Source: Haematococcus lacustris
Lineage: Eukaryota > Chlorophyta > Chlorophyceae > Chlamydomonadales > Haematococcaceae
Direction of reading: 5' to 3'
Length of the DNA: 64,000 nucleotides
Assembly (NCBI GenBank): GCA_030144725.1
Contig: JASKMD010000021.1
Span: forward strand, 186,001-250,000
The notes under the pieces were generated by a model. The model was not told the origin of the DNA, made no database searches, and saw only the letters and a list, made by a program, of their open reading frames with translations. This document shows positions 20,254 to 31,779 of the stretch, piece after piece (position 1 is the first letter of the stretch; each line of letters begins with the position of its first letter). The position numbers were made by a program, and so were the translations under genes.

Positions 20254-23200
20254 CAGTGGCAACACCCATGGCTACGGCAGCGGTGGCGGCGTCGGCAGCA
20301 GCGGAGGCGGTGGCAGGAGCGGCGGAGGTGGCAGCAGGGGAGGTGACAGAGGGGAGGGGCGAGAGCATTGGCAGCACAGTGGGATACCCCCGTCATCACC
20401 AAAGGTTCCGTATTACGAGGGGCGAGGAGTTGCCTGTGGCGCATGGTAGCCGTGTAGGAACGGGTCACAACCATGTTGTAGGGGCGTGCTGGCATACGTA
20501 TGGGTAGGGCAGACGGCTTAATGCTGTTGACTCTGCTACTCTTTGTCATGCAATACGCTCACTCTCTTTTGCGTGTGCAATGACCCGATGCAGTGTGACT
20601 CCAATTGCTTCACACTCCCAGTGTGTGTGTGTCTAGTAGGTTCTGGTGTCACGCGCCCTGACCATCATGGACACCATACCTACCCCTCTCACAGACAACA
20701 CCACGCGCCAGTGTGCGCATCAGTATGTGTGCCCGAGGACAACGTCCGTCGCCAGCTGTGAACACCCTTGTGCGTATCACTGCACCCAGCTGCATGTAGT
20801 GCATGGCCGCTGATATGCGCAAGTACTGGGAGGAGGTAAGCCACTGCTATAGGACCATGCTGTAGGCAAACGGCTTGCAGTTGGCGTGTGTATTCATGGC
20901 TGAATGGCTAATGCCGATGAATGCAAGTAACACACGCTAGTGGCTAGCCAACGATGACTAGCTGGCTGTGCAAGCACCAGCGTAGACTGCTGCTAGCCAG
21001 GCAGTGCTAGGTAAAAAGCAAACCAGACTGCCCCGACTAGCCAGGCTCAGACCAGTTGGGACACGTGCCCGACACCTTGTCTAGCCTAGCCTGGCCAGGG
21101 ACTGATTGATTGACATGTACTGCCAGGACATAGGTGCATCCAGGCCAGCCTGACTAAGAATTCAATTGTGGTGGAGGTGCCCCACTCCTAGCCATGCGTC
21201 ATTGTGTGGTGTCCCACCCAACCCTCCCATGAATTACCCCCACCGTGCATCAACAAAACCCTACTGTACAACATGTCATCGGTAGGTGTGGGGGTTGCCC
21301 ACGCATGTAAGACGTGAGTTGGTTTGTCAGCACTTTGCCTAGATGCTGGATGCTCTCATTGAGAGCGTCCATTTCCAGCTATTGGTAACTTACATCACAT
21401 GGACATGCAAGCGTTCAACATAGCAGGGGATGTCAGACTGTGCATAATCAGGTCAATTGTCGCTGCACAGCTTTGGACAACCTCGAAGGTTAGAACCACA
21501 GGTCACATTCCATGCCTTCGCTTGCATAGTCATAGTCACAGCTGGCACTCAAACCATCTCATGTGCACCTTCGCAAGCAACCAAGCAACCTGTCATACAT
21601 GCCACCATGCATGCACGCCACCTATTGCTGCCGCCCCCTCCCTTATTGCAGCTCACACAGCCACACCTGCTGCTCTGCCGGCCCTGCAGCTCACACCCTG
21701 CCGTACCCTGCCGTACCCTGCACACCCTGCCGTACCCTGCCGTACCCTGCCGTACCCTGCCGTACCCTGCTGTACCCTGCCGGCCCTGCAGCTCACACCC
21801 TGCCGTACCCTGCCGTACCCTGCCGTACCCTGCCGTACCCTGCCGGCCCTGCAGCTCACACTGCCACACCTGCTGCTCTGCCGGCCCTATGGAGACACTC
21901 CCAAGCACACTTCGCTGCTTGCCTCCCCCTGCTGCCCTCTCCCCGCATGCTTGCTGCAGTGTCATCCTGACCTTGCCCTTGCCCTAAAAGCTGTATAACT
22001 ATGGACACTGCACATAGACACTCACACACAGCGCTCCTGCCGCTGCTGCCACTACTCCTGCCACTGTCACCCCCATACCCTCAGTGGCTCCGGGCCATTG
22101 AAGACATTGGGCAGCTGCACAAGCATGTAGGCATAAACACACAGGCATCAGTGCAGCAGGCATTTGGTTGTGAACTTGGAGTGTAAACTTGGAGTTTCCT
22201 GTTTCCTTTTTTATTGTAGCCAGCCCTGTTGCTGCTTGCTACCTGCTGCAACCAACACGCCATGTGCAGCTGGCTGTCACCTGCCTCGAGCTGCATGCTG
22301 CTAACCCTTACAAGGTTCCCGTTGGCAGCTGCCGTACGTCACTTGCTGCACCGATGCTTTTCTCCCCTGGCCTACTACTGCCTGCTCTGCCCCTCCACAA
22401 CCCAGCTACCCCTGCCGCTCTCGCCACTGAATTGTTTCGACGGCCTACCCCTACGGCGCTATCCGCCTGCCCCTGCACCACCACTAGCCCCCTAGCCATG
22501 CTGCGCCTGCCCCGCTGCTCTGACGGCTAACCCCTACGCTGCCTGCCTGCCGCTGCTCCTCCACTACCTGCCACACTCACGCTGCGCTTGCACTTACTGA
22601 GCTTACCACCTGCCCCTGTTGCGATGCTCACATCCCCTGCCGCTCATGGGTCGACGACAAGGGATGTCTGCTTGTCTATGCACCCTCAATACTCCTTGCC
22701 CATCCCTGTGGATAGGCACCAGAGCCAGGGGTAGGGTAAGGCATGACTATGTGCTATGCAATGCAACGGAGGCACTAAGGGTTTTGGGAGAAGGGATGGC
22801 GAACAGGAGTTGCAGTGGATGACATTTGCGTCAACAGAGCACGAGCATTCCCAACAGCAACGAGGACACCAAGGCAGCTCATACCTGGATCAGAGCCCTA
22901 CACCTTGCGCAGTGTACCGGAGCGAGAGCGTCGTGTCCACCCGCAGCATAGCAGCGTAGCAGCATAGCAGCGTAGCAGCATAGCAGCATAGCAGCGGTAG
23001 TCAGCTACAGCTCAAGACAATCCAACAAAAACAAACATCAAGCCCCTCACAAAGGGGATGTGTGTGGGTTGGAGCTACTAGGGGAGCTCTAGCTACAAGC
23101 ACGCACACCATAATGGCTGAGCTGAAGTGGGCATTAGGCCTTCTAGCAGTAACCTTTACAACAGCGATGTCGCACCCTGTGTTAGATTAGCATGAGGGAT

Positions 23201-23359
23201 CAAAACATGTTTCGGGGTCTTGTTATTGCGCTATCAGGTACCCCAGTCAAATCTCCCTAATCCGCCAAAACAGCCGGACAACTTCCTCCGTCACTTCTAC
23301 CCACTCTAAGCTGCACATATCTCCAGCGCTGTGCTCGCCCTGGCTGCTGCGCATGTTTA
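20254..23359. other. Long stretch without a recognised gene
   Basis: 20255-20360 is a GGCGGC-rich imperfect repeat. 20540-21400 and 21870-23359 show no family-level coding match. A candidate orphan exon lies near 22081-22180 (WLRAIEDIGQLHKHVG, after a CCCTCAG acceptor-like site). 22930-23000 is a GCAGCATAGCAGCGTA short repeat. Confidence 0.4.
21660..21868 (+). repeat. 10-bp CCCTGCCGTA minisatellite
   Basis: Two blocks of CCCTGCCGTA units are separated by CCCTGCCGGCCCTGCAGCTCACA, which itself occurs at both ends and in the middle, giving a higher-order repeat. Confidence 0.9.
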
Positions 23360-23821
23360 ATGCAGCCGCAGTATTTTGTTCGAGGAGCTGTGGGAGCCGC
23401 GGCCCTGCTAAACATCGCTTTTACATTTGTCGTCATAAAACGGCCCAACCCAGGGTTGCATGGGACGTTTGTAGTTCAGCGCCTGCCTGAGGGTGTTGGG
23501 ATGCTGAGTTGCACGCCGCAGCAGGCAGTACTGCAGGCCGACCGCTTGCCAGCCAAGGTATGATTATGAATTCTTCCGGCCCTCCCTCCCTAGGTGCAAC
23601 TGGTGTTACCCATGGAAACAACTTGCAGCAGGCTCTTCTGTGTGCGCCTTGACCACAGGAATGGATTCAGAGTGCTTGTGCTCCCCACATGTGGATGGAG
23701 GAGATGCAAGGTGTGCTGCCCTTCCCCGGTGCAGGCAGGGAAGAGATGCGTGGCTGGCATCAGCGCTAGGCTGAGGGTGGAGGGTGATATCACATTAGCC
23801 CCTGCAAAGTACGCAGACTGA
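23360..23821 (+). CDS. Possible two-exon hypothetical protein
   Basis: The frame opens MQPQYFVRGAVGAAALLNIA with a hydrophobic segment (FVRGAVGAAALLNIAFTFVV) that could be a membrane anchor, and runs to QADRLPAK at 23557. A 36-nt in-frame interval with three stops follows. It begins GTATGA and ends CCCTAG. The same frame then reopens (VQLVLPMETTCSRLF) to a stop at 23821. Thirty-six nt is very short for a spliceosomal intron, so this could be chance. I recognise no family. Confidence 0.25.
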
Positions 23822-23865
23822 GCACAGGATGAGGCTGGGCGGGCTCGTGACATCAGATTGTGCAT

Positions 23866-25059
23866 TCAACACCAGCCAGTGCAGTGGGAGGGGTCTGCCA
23901 GCAGGCTGTGGGTCAGAGGCTGCCAGGGACGAACCCGAGGCGACCAGAGCTGGGCCAACATCTTAGCCAGCATGGCCGTGGTGGTGACCCCCGGGTCGGG
24001 AAGCCCCACCCCTCCCTCCCCCCGGGGCATCACGCAGGTGGCCTTGCTAGGGTAGAGGCGGCTGCTGTTGGGGCTGCGCTCCTGGGGCAGGTCTGAGGCT
24101 GCCACAAAGCGGTTGACGGCCAAGGCCATGGCTTGCGCCAGAGGAGCGGAGGGTTGCACGAAGGCCGTCTGGTAGATGGACTTGGAGGCCAGGCACTGTT
24201 GGGCCACCTGCACCCGCCCCAGGAGGCTGAGGCCTTGGGGCCGCCAAGGGAGGGAGGCTGCCATCATGGCCGCCGCCGCCCCACCCAAGGCTGCCTCGCT
24301 GGTGGCAGCGTAGGAGGCCGCCCCAAGAGGCGCCGCCAGGTGGCGCACTGACACCCCCGCTCGGACAGCTGGGATGACCACCTCCGGCTCCTGCTCCCCA
24401 CCCTGCTCCCGCCCGCCCTGCTGCTGTCCTTGCCCGCCACCTTCCCCCAGCCCACCCCCCAGCCCCTGCTCGCCCACCTGCCCTTGCCCGCCCCCTTCCC
24501 CCCCTTCCCCCCCCCTACCTCCCCTCCCTGCCCCCTCGGGTCCCGAGCCCCCCTGGTTACCCAGCCCGGGCTCCGGCTGGGCGCACGGCAGGGCAGAGCT
24601 CTTGCTCACACACAGCGCAGGGCCCCCAGCGGCGCGGAACAGGCCCAGGGCCTCCACTACCACCTTCCCGTCTCTGACCCGATCGAGCACCACACGATGG
24701 TGAGGTCGTCCGCATACTCCTTGGAGGGGAGCGCGGGGGTCAGGGCGGCCCTGTGCATGGCCAGAGGGCTTGAGGGGATGGTGGGGGTGCTGATGCGGCC
24801 TGCCAGCTGGAGCGAGCTGAGGTAGCTGACCAGCGGCAGGAGCACGATGCACTAGTAGAGCGGGGAGGCCCCGCTGCCCTGCAGCAGCCCCGACGCAAGG
24901 GGGAAGCTGTCGGTGAGGTGGCCGTGACCAGCACCTGGCTCGTGGCGCCCCGGTGCAGCAGGGACTGCTAGGCCCCCTGCTCCCTCGCCCCACAAGGAAA
25001 TCCTTGAGGCAGTCCAGCAGGTCAGGGTTGTCAAGGTGGGTGGGGGGCAGGAGCAAGGA
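23866..25059 (-). pseudogene. LINE reverse-transcriptase fragment, inverted and disabled
   Basis: On the minus strand: LLQGSGASPLY, then a TAG stop at about 24852-24854, then CIVLLPLVSYLSSLQLAG and KEYADDLTIV (the RT catalytic YADD). A frameshift follows, after which EALGLFRAAGGPALCVSKSS and the post-RT segment LSLLGRVQVAQQCLASKSIYQ continue. The piece ends abruptly near 23866 after LLADPS. Stop plus frameshift make it non-functional. Its 5' end runs into the N gap. It is opposite in orientation to the LINE C-terminal part at 25560-27742 and ends about where that part would be expected to begin. Confidence 0.8.
24375..24565 (-). repeat. Gly/Glu-rich low-complexity insert in the LINE fragment
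   Basis: On the minus strand GGGGGAGGAGGG-like DNA encodes a GGEGGEGGGQGQ linker inside the post-RT region. Replication slippage is the simplest source. Confidence 0.6.
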
Positions 25060-25559
25060 NNNNNNNNNNNNNNNNNNNNNNNNNNNNNNNNNNNNNNNNN
25101 NNNNNNNNNNNNNNNNNNNNNNNNNNNNNNNNNNNNNNNNNNNNNNNNNNNNNNNNNNNNNNNNNNNNNNNNNNNNNNNNNNNNNNNNNNNNNNNNNNNN
25201 NNNNNNNNNNNNNNNNNNNNNNNNNNNNNNNNNNNNNNNNNNNNNNNNNNNNNNNNNNNNNNNNNNNNNNNNNNNNNNNNNNNNNNNNNNNNNNNNNNNN
25301 NNNNNNNNNNNNNNNNNNNNNNNNNNNNNNNNNNNNNNNNNNNNNNNNNNNNNNNNNNNNNNNNNNNNNNNNNNNNNNNNNNNNNNNNNNNNNNNNNNNN
25401 NNNNNNNNNNNNNNNNNNNNNNNNNNNNNNNNNNNNNNNNNNNNNNNNNNNNNNNNNNNNNNNNNNNNNNNNNNNNNNNNNNNNNNNNNNNNNNNNNNNN
25501 NNNNNNNNNNNNNNNNNNNNNNNNNNNNNNNNNNNNNNNNNNNNNNNNNNNNNNNNNNN
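25060..25559. other. Assembly gap, 500 N
   Basis: A round 500-N block, probably a placeholder of unknown true length. It sits exactly at the junction of two oppositely oriented LINE halves. Confidence 1.
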
Positions 25560-27742
25560 ACATCACCGACCCCACCGCCCCCCCTACGCGAGGCATCAGC
25601 CCGCGGCTGCAAGCTCACGTGGCGGCCCTGGCTGAGCTCAAGCTGTTCCGTGCGGTGCCCCCCGCTAGCCAGTCCTTCTTCTCGGTGCTGGCGGAGCCGC
25701 TGTGGTACAACGCGCAAGTCCGCATGAACCCAACAGCTAGGGAGGCAGCAGCTGAGCAGGGTTGGACCCACGTCCGCCACCTGAGGGAGGCCCTCTTGAG
25801 CCCACAGCTGGAGGGGGAGGCCCGTGGGGCTGCGGATCTGGTCAGGGCTTGCCTCCCCGAGCCCAGGCAGGGCATGGTGGACCGCTTGCAGCCTCCACGG
25901 CCGGAGTGGGAGTGCCTGAGGGTTGGGCCAGGGGTGGGGTTTGTGATGCGACGCACCCCCCTGCTCCAGCCCTCCCACTGGGTGGGCCCCAACGGCCGCC
26001 TCTACCCCCTAGACCCCACAGGGCAGGGTCCCATTGGGGCTTTCTGGGCGGAGGAGGGGGCGGCCTGGGAGCCAGCAGCGGTGGCCCGGCTCAACAAGCC
26101 CAGCTACAGGCTGACCCCGGAGGGGCGAGCCACCCACCTCCGACCTCTACCCGCCCAGCGTCACATGGCGCAGGAGCAGGCTCAAGGGCAGGAGCTAGGA
26201 GGGGCCAGGGGGGCGGGCAGGGGAGGGGGGCGGGCAAGGGGGCGGGGCGGGGGCAGGGGGCGAGGGCGTGGAGGAGGTGGAGGGCGTAGGGGAGCAGGGG
26301 GCGGGGCGGGAGGGCAGGCTGCCGACCCAGCTGACGAGGGGCCTGGCACCTGGCCTAAGGAGGAGTGGCTCTTGGGCCCCTGGGCTCACCTGCAGCTGGA
26401 CCCTCAGGTGTGGGGCATGGGCACCACCACCCTGCTGGACTTCTCGGTCAAGCATGCCAGGGTGCGCCTCCACCAGCTCCAGCGCATCAGTGCCGACCCC
26501 CTCTACCCACCCAGTGGGGGCCTGTGGCCTGCGCTGTGGGGTGTGCGCCCCCCCCGGGCAGCGGGCGAACCGGAGGTGGCAGCAGTGGCTGATGGGGCCC
26601 TGAGGGAGCTGGAGCTCAAGTGGGAGGCCAGCGCGCAGCAGGTGGCAGGCCAGGGGGCAGCGGGGGAGCGGGAGCAGCAGGGCAGGGATGTGGAGGAGCG
26701 GCTCCCCGAGGAGGTGCAGGGCAGCCAACCGCCTCGTTGGCTGGACACCTTTGCCAGGGCGCACCAGCGACCCTCGCCGCAAATGAGGGCGGCCCAGCAG
26801 GCTGAGCGGCAGCTGGAGGCCCAGCAGCGGCGTGGGGGCAGGCAGCCAGTTGCTCAGCCCGCCCCCCGGGCCGACACCGTGGACCAGCTGGCTGTGGGTG
26901 TTCAGGCGGGCCAGCCGTGTGCGCAGGTGTGGAAGGAGCTGCTAGACCCCACCCTCCGTCGGGAGCACGTCATCGTGGCCTGGCGGGTGCTTCACGCCAG
27001 CCTCATGGTGGGGGCTTTGTGGGGCCACATCCTCAAGGGTACGGTTGCCCCGGGCTCGTCCGCCTGCCGCTTCTGCCAGCCGGGGCCCCTGGAGACGCTA
27101 ACCCACGCCTTCATGACCTGCCCCGCCGTGGTCCCAGCCTGGGAGTGGGTGCTGGACGTGTACGGCCGCCTCACAGGCACCCGCCCCCCCTCCGGCGACG
27201 CCATGCTGCTCCTCAGTGGGCGCCCCACCCGCGGCGAGGGCCCACCCTTCCAGCCCCCTGACAGCCTTCTGTGGCTGCGGCTGCGCGTGGCCTACCTGGG
27301 CGCAGTGTGGCGCCTCCGCAGCTTAAGAGCCGCTACAGCCCTGCAGCCACAGCAGGTGGCGAGGCGGGTTGTGGAGGAGGTCATCTCCACCCTCGCCACG
27401 GCCGTCAAGCGTGACTGGCATCGGGTGGGGAGGGACATCCGCGTGGGCCTCTGCGGCGCTGTGCCCTCCGCCTGGTTCAAGGGAAAGGACCCGGAGCTGG
27501 ACGCTGCCCACTTCGACCAGCTATGGCCCGAGGCGTCGGGGGGCTGGTTTGCCAAGCAGCCTAGGAGGGAGCGGAGGGGAGGGCAGGATGGGGCAGAGGG
27601 GAGGGTTGGGGCAGGAGGAGTGGAGGAGGAGAGGGCAGCAGGGAGGCCTAGGCAGGGGGAGGGCAGGGCGCAGAGGGGTGGAGAGCTTGTGGTTCGCCTC
27701 TCCTTGCAGTGGCCCGTCCCCTTCCCCGTCGAGCCAGCCTGA
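25560..27742 (+). CDS. LINE ORF2 C-terminal region, 5' cut by the gap
   Basis: The frame continues out of the gap for about 727 residues to a stop at 27742. It begins GISPRLQAHVAALAELKLFR and includes an RG-rich linker (26205-26325). The end holds a zinc-binding motif CRFCQPGPLETLTHAFMTC followed by PAVVPAWEWV, the zf-RVT arrangement found after the reverse transcriptase of many non-LTR elements. The C-terminus is Arg/Gly/Glu-rich. No RT core is present on this strand. The unbroken frame suggests a fairly young copy. A G-rich 3' UTR and poly(A) follow. Confidence 0.8.
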
Positions 27743-28183
27743 GCTGCAGGGTTGCTGGTGGGGGCTTAGGGCGTTCCGTGGGTGGGGTGGGCTCGGCTTC
27801 GGGGGGTTGTCTGGGTGTCAGGGGGTCGGGGCTTAGGTGGTCTTGGTTTCAGCGTCGGGGGTAGGGTTCTAGGCTTCAGGTCGAGGGGCGGGGCTGAGGC
27901 TCGTGTGGGTAGTTCTGTGGGGAGGGTTTGGGGAGGTGTGCAGAGCTAGGGGGGAGGGCGGTGGTGTGGGGAGTGTCTTGACGTTGTCCTTGGGAGGGGG
28001 TTGCTTGTGGGGTGTGGACCTTTGATTGGGGTGTGTGGACCTTTGCTTGGGGTGGGTGGACCGCTGTGTTTGGGTGGGGTGCTTGGGGATCGTGTATGGG
28101 GAACCTTGTTTGTTGTAGTCTTTCTTTTCTTCTTTTCTTTAGTCATTCTCACTCTCTTGTAATGTTCCTCCTTAAAAAAAAAA
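27743..28183 (+). other. LINE 3' UTR and poly(A) tail
   Basis: G/T-rich DNA with GGGGTGTGTGGACC-like repeats leads to a T/C-rich tract and ten A at 28174-28183. The A run marks the 3' end of the retrotransposed copy. Confidence 0.7.
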
Positions 28184-28187
28184 GAAA

Positions 28188-29164
28188 GGGGGCAATAGTC
28201 CGGAGGACTTGCAAATAACTGTGGAGGCCTTGCAAGCTCAATTGGCCGCAAAAGAGCGGGAGTTGCAAGAGTTCCGTGAGCGCAGAGAAGCAGTTTCTGG
28301 ATGCGGTGCAAGCCAGCATGGAGCGCTTGCGAATCTTGGCGGAGCTGGCCTGGGAGACGCAAGTGGTCGGTCGCTGCCAGGAGCACCAGCGGCACAGCAT
28401 GTGGTCAGAACGAACGTGAGCCTGCCTGAGGCTTGGAGGATTGATGATGTGCTGCGAAACAGGGACTTTGAGTCTTACTATTGGCTTGTGGGGCAGTGGT
28501 GCCGTGCAACGCCGCTTTGGAAGCAGGACATGCCAGATTATGATGGACACTGGCGCTACCTTCATCATCATCAGTGATCAGTGATCAGTGGCTGCAAAAG
28601 CACAAGATGGACCCATAGATGCTACGTTGGAGAAGGAAGCCATGAGGCCAACACCAGTATTGACGGCCAACAATGAGCGTGTGGTGCTGAATGAGAAGAG
28701 GACAGGCCTGCTGGAGATTCAAAAGAGCAAGTCAGTAATTGAAGGTGTCGACTTACTTCTGGGATCGGACTTGCTGTTCGCCAACGACGTGGTAATGAAA
28801 CCGAAGCACGGGGTCGCCTGAGGGGTCGCCTGCACGTTGCTGTCGCCTGAGGGCAAACCTGTGAATCTCCTGGCACTACGCCCGAAACACCTGCCATCGT
28901 TTGAAGCCGTAGCTCAGGCTGCCGTAGCCTCAGGAGGGCTAGTCGAACCAGCGGAACCGCTCAGCGTGGGACAGACGGCGAGGTTGCTTCGCAAGGGATG
29001 CCGCAGCTTGCTGATGTTGGTGCAGCCTGGCAGTGAAAGTGACAAGGAGGGCTGGCACAAGGGGAGCCTGGTTGCTGCAGTGGCAGGCTGCAAGGAGAGC
29101 AGTGACAAGGACAAACCTGAGCTGGTCACAGATGCAGAGCTGCAGGCTGTGCTAGATGAGTACT
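28188..29164 (+). pseudogene. Ty3/gypsy gag-protease remnant
   Basis: Three frame-shifted pieces remain. The first (28209-28577) has a coiled EALQAQLAAKERELQEFRE and, in another frame, EKQFLDAVQASMERLRILAE. The second (28588-28821) carries VDLLLGSDLLFANDVV, resembling the C-terminal LLGxDxL strand of a retropepsin. The third (28837-29164) ends DAELQAVLDEYS, the usual lead-in to the gypsy reverse transcriptase. The frame is then cut at 29165 by the satellite-armed element. No RT, RNase H or integrase is found nearby. Confidence 0.6.
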
Positions 29165-30175
29165 CCACTCACAGGAATTAGCAGCGATAACTGCGCAGTA
29201 TCCATGGTAACTGCGCTGTTTTTTATGATACTGCGCTGCTTATCATGGATACTGCGCTGCTTATCATGGATACTGCGCTGTAATCCATGGATACTGCTCA
29301 GTCAACCATGGATACTGCTCAGTCAACCATGGATACTGCTCAGTTTACCATGGATACTGCTCAGTTTACCATGGATACTGCTCAGTCAACTATAGATACT
29401 GCTCAGTCAACCATGGATACTGCTCAGTCAACCATGGATACTGCTCAGTCAACCATGGATACTGCTCAGTCAACTATAGATACTGCTCAGTCAACCATGG
29501 ATACTGCTCAGTCAACCATGGATACTGCGCAGTCAACCATGGATACTGCTCAGTCAACCATTGATACTGCTCAGTCAACCATGGATACTGCTCAGTCAAC
29601 TATAGATACTGCTCAGTCAACCATGGATACTGCGCAGTCAACCATGGATACTGCTCAGTCAACCATGGATACTGCTCAGTCAACCATGGATACTGCTCAG
29701 TCAACCATGGATACTGCTCAGTCAACCATGGATACTGCTCAGTCAACCATGGATACTGCTCAGTCAACCATGGATACTGCTCAGTCAACCATGGATACTG
29801 CTCAGTCAACCATAGATACTGCTCAGTCAACCATGGATACTGCTCAGTCAACCATGGATACTGCTCAGTCAACCATGGATACTGCTCAGTCAACCATGGA
29901 TACTGCTCAGTCAACCATGGATACTGCTCAGTCAACCATTGATACTGCTCAGTCAACCATGGATACTGCTCAGTCAACCATGGATACTGCTCAGTCAACT
30001 ATAGATACTGCTCAGTCAACCATGGATACTGCTCAGTCAACCATGGATACTGCTCAGTTAACCATGGATACTGCTCAGTCAACCATGGATACTGCTCAGT
30101 CAACCATGGATACTGCTCAGTCAACCATGGATACTGCTCAGTCAACCATGGATACTGCGCTGTCGTCTATGGATA
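29165..30175 (+). repeat. 21-bp satellite array A1
   Basis: Around 42 regular copies of ACCATGGATACTGCTCAGTCA, with TATAG and TTTACC variants, follow an irregular start containing ACTGCGCAGTATCC. Because 21 is a multiple of three it reads as MDTAQST repeated; I do not regard this as a gene. Confidence 0.95.
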
Positions 30176-30860
30176 CCTCGTTGTCGACTAAGGATACTGC
30201 TCAGGTGGCGACATCATTTGCTATTGTGTCCCTGCAACGCCATTATGGTTATGCGCGTGTGTACCATGCTCTGGCGCAACTCTGTTGCACAACTTCCTTC
30301 TTTTCTAAGACAAGCTACAGACTCAGGGCTACCAAAGGGGGGGGAGGGTAGGGGGGACGCCACTTCTTTGGCTTGATGGTGGGAGCAGGCCGCGCCCCAG
30401 GCGGTAGCTCTCACTTAATGCACGCCGGTGAATACTGGAGTAGTCTTCTTCTTCTTCTTCTTCCTTCTTTTCTCTACTGTGTGTTGTGTGGGTTGGTGTG
30501 ACAGCGGTTATTGCTGATGATGATGGTTAACCTCCTGTTGATGCCGCAAGCCTATTCCTGCCCTTGATGAAGTTTGGTAAACCTTAACCCATGTTGCCTG
30601 GGTCCAGATGATGGGATACTTACTATTACTGTTGGCTGGGCTCTTTCACTGTGTGGCTCTTACACACGTCATCAGGCTCAATTACTAGCATCAATAACAT
30701 GAACAACGACAACATATGAGAGGCAACGACATCATGACCAGCTGCCCTTTCACCACCACACCAACATCACCAACATGAAGGCAACATGAGCAGCAACAAC
30801 AACATGACGCACACTTGCATTGGCCCCATGTGTACCTTGTGGTGCAAGGTGTGATGATGT
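30176..30860 (+). other. Unique arm segment of copy 1
   Basis: Nearly identical to 52665-53290, with small differences such as GAATACTGG versus GAATACCGG. No coding family recognised. A (TTC)n run lies near 30448. Confidence 0.7.
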
Positions 30861-31740
30861 GTAATGGCTATTGATCTGCTGGCGCCATACACAACCCCCT
30901 ACTACTGTCGCTTGTGGCGCTCAGCCGGTGGAGCCTCCCCCCCACCCCCTTCCCCAGCACCCTTCTGCCTGTTGCCCCTGCCTCCGCCCCTGGCCCCGCC
31001 TCTGCCCCTGCCACCGCCACTGCCGCTGCCATTGCCCCTGCCCCTGCCTCTGCCCCCCTGCCTGCCCTGGCTTCCGCCCCCTCTTGCCGCTGGCTTGACC
31101 ACCTTCTTGGCCCCAACCGACTCCTCTCCCGCAGCTGGACCACCCTGGACCGCTGCTGCTAGTACCGCCGTGGCAGCCCCCCCCTGGGCCACCTTTGCTG
31201 CAGCTTTGGCTGCCTTAGCAGCCCTGGCCTCAAAGACCGAGAATCAGGACTTCCGGGATATCTGCACACACATTGCATCACAGTCTTTACAGTCATGTCT
31301 GAGCTAAATTGGGCTGGTATTGGTGGCACCTCTATTCACCCCTGCTATACCTGGCCTCATGTCTCACCTGCTGTGTCACCGAGAAGGCCACCAGCAGCTG
31401 CTCCGGCACCTTCGACACCTTGGCTCTGTACAACATCAACAGATTGCATGTGCTTGCCATGCAACGATTTCTGCAGGGTATTTAACTAGCCATTCGATAA
31501 CTGCCCATTTCACCTTTGCTCTGGCCCTGCGGGACATCGTGCTATTGGGTTGGGCTGAGCTGAACAGGGAGGGGCGCGCCTTGGTTGGTGGGGCTGTGGC
31601 CTTAGCAGGCGGGGTTGCAGTGTCCAGCTGACGCTTGGTCCCACGTTGGTCACCCTGCAGAGATTACACATTGCAGGGATTGCAGGGATTGCAGGGACCA
31701 CCAAGTTACACATGACTACTGCTTTGTAGCTTTGTAGCTA
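30861..31740 (-). other. Segment specific to copy 1, with an RG-rich frame
   Basis: Minus-strand 31290-30870 encodes an Ala-rich then RG-rich stretch (ARGGGSQGRQGGRGRGRG) resembling the RG tail near 46330-46440. It may be a captured exon or simple-sequence DNA. 31670-31700 has GCAGGGATTGCAGGGATT repeats. Confidence 0.4.
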
Positions 31741-31779
31741 TGTCAACGTCCTGTGATCTCTGTAGCCACATGGTACTGC

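Noticed and set aside
24374..24825. Plus-strand Pro-rich frames over the LINE fragment
   Set aside because: Antisense shadows of the RT fragment, which has recognisable motifs on the minus strand.
29287..30351. 354-residue frame of repeated MDTAQST and its counterpart at 52053-52844
   Set aside because: It is the translation of the 21-bp satellite unit; length follows the array and there is no non-repetitive domain.
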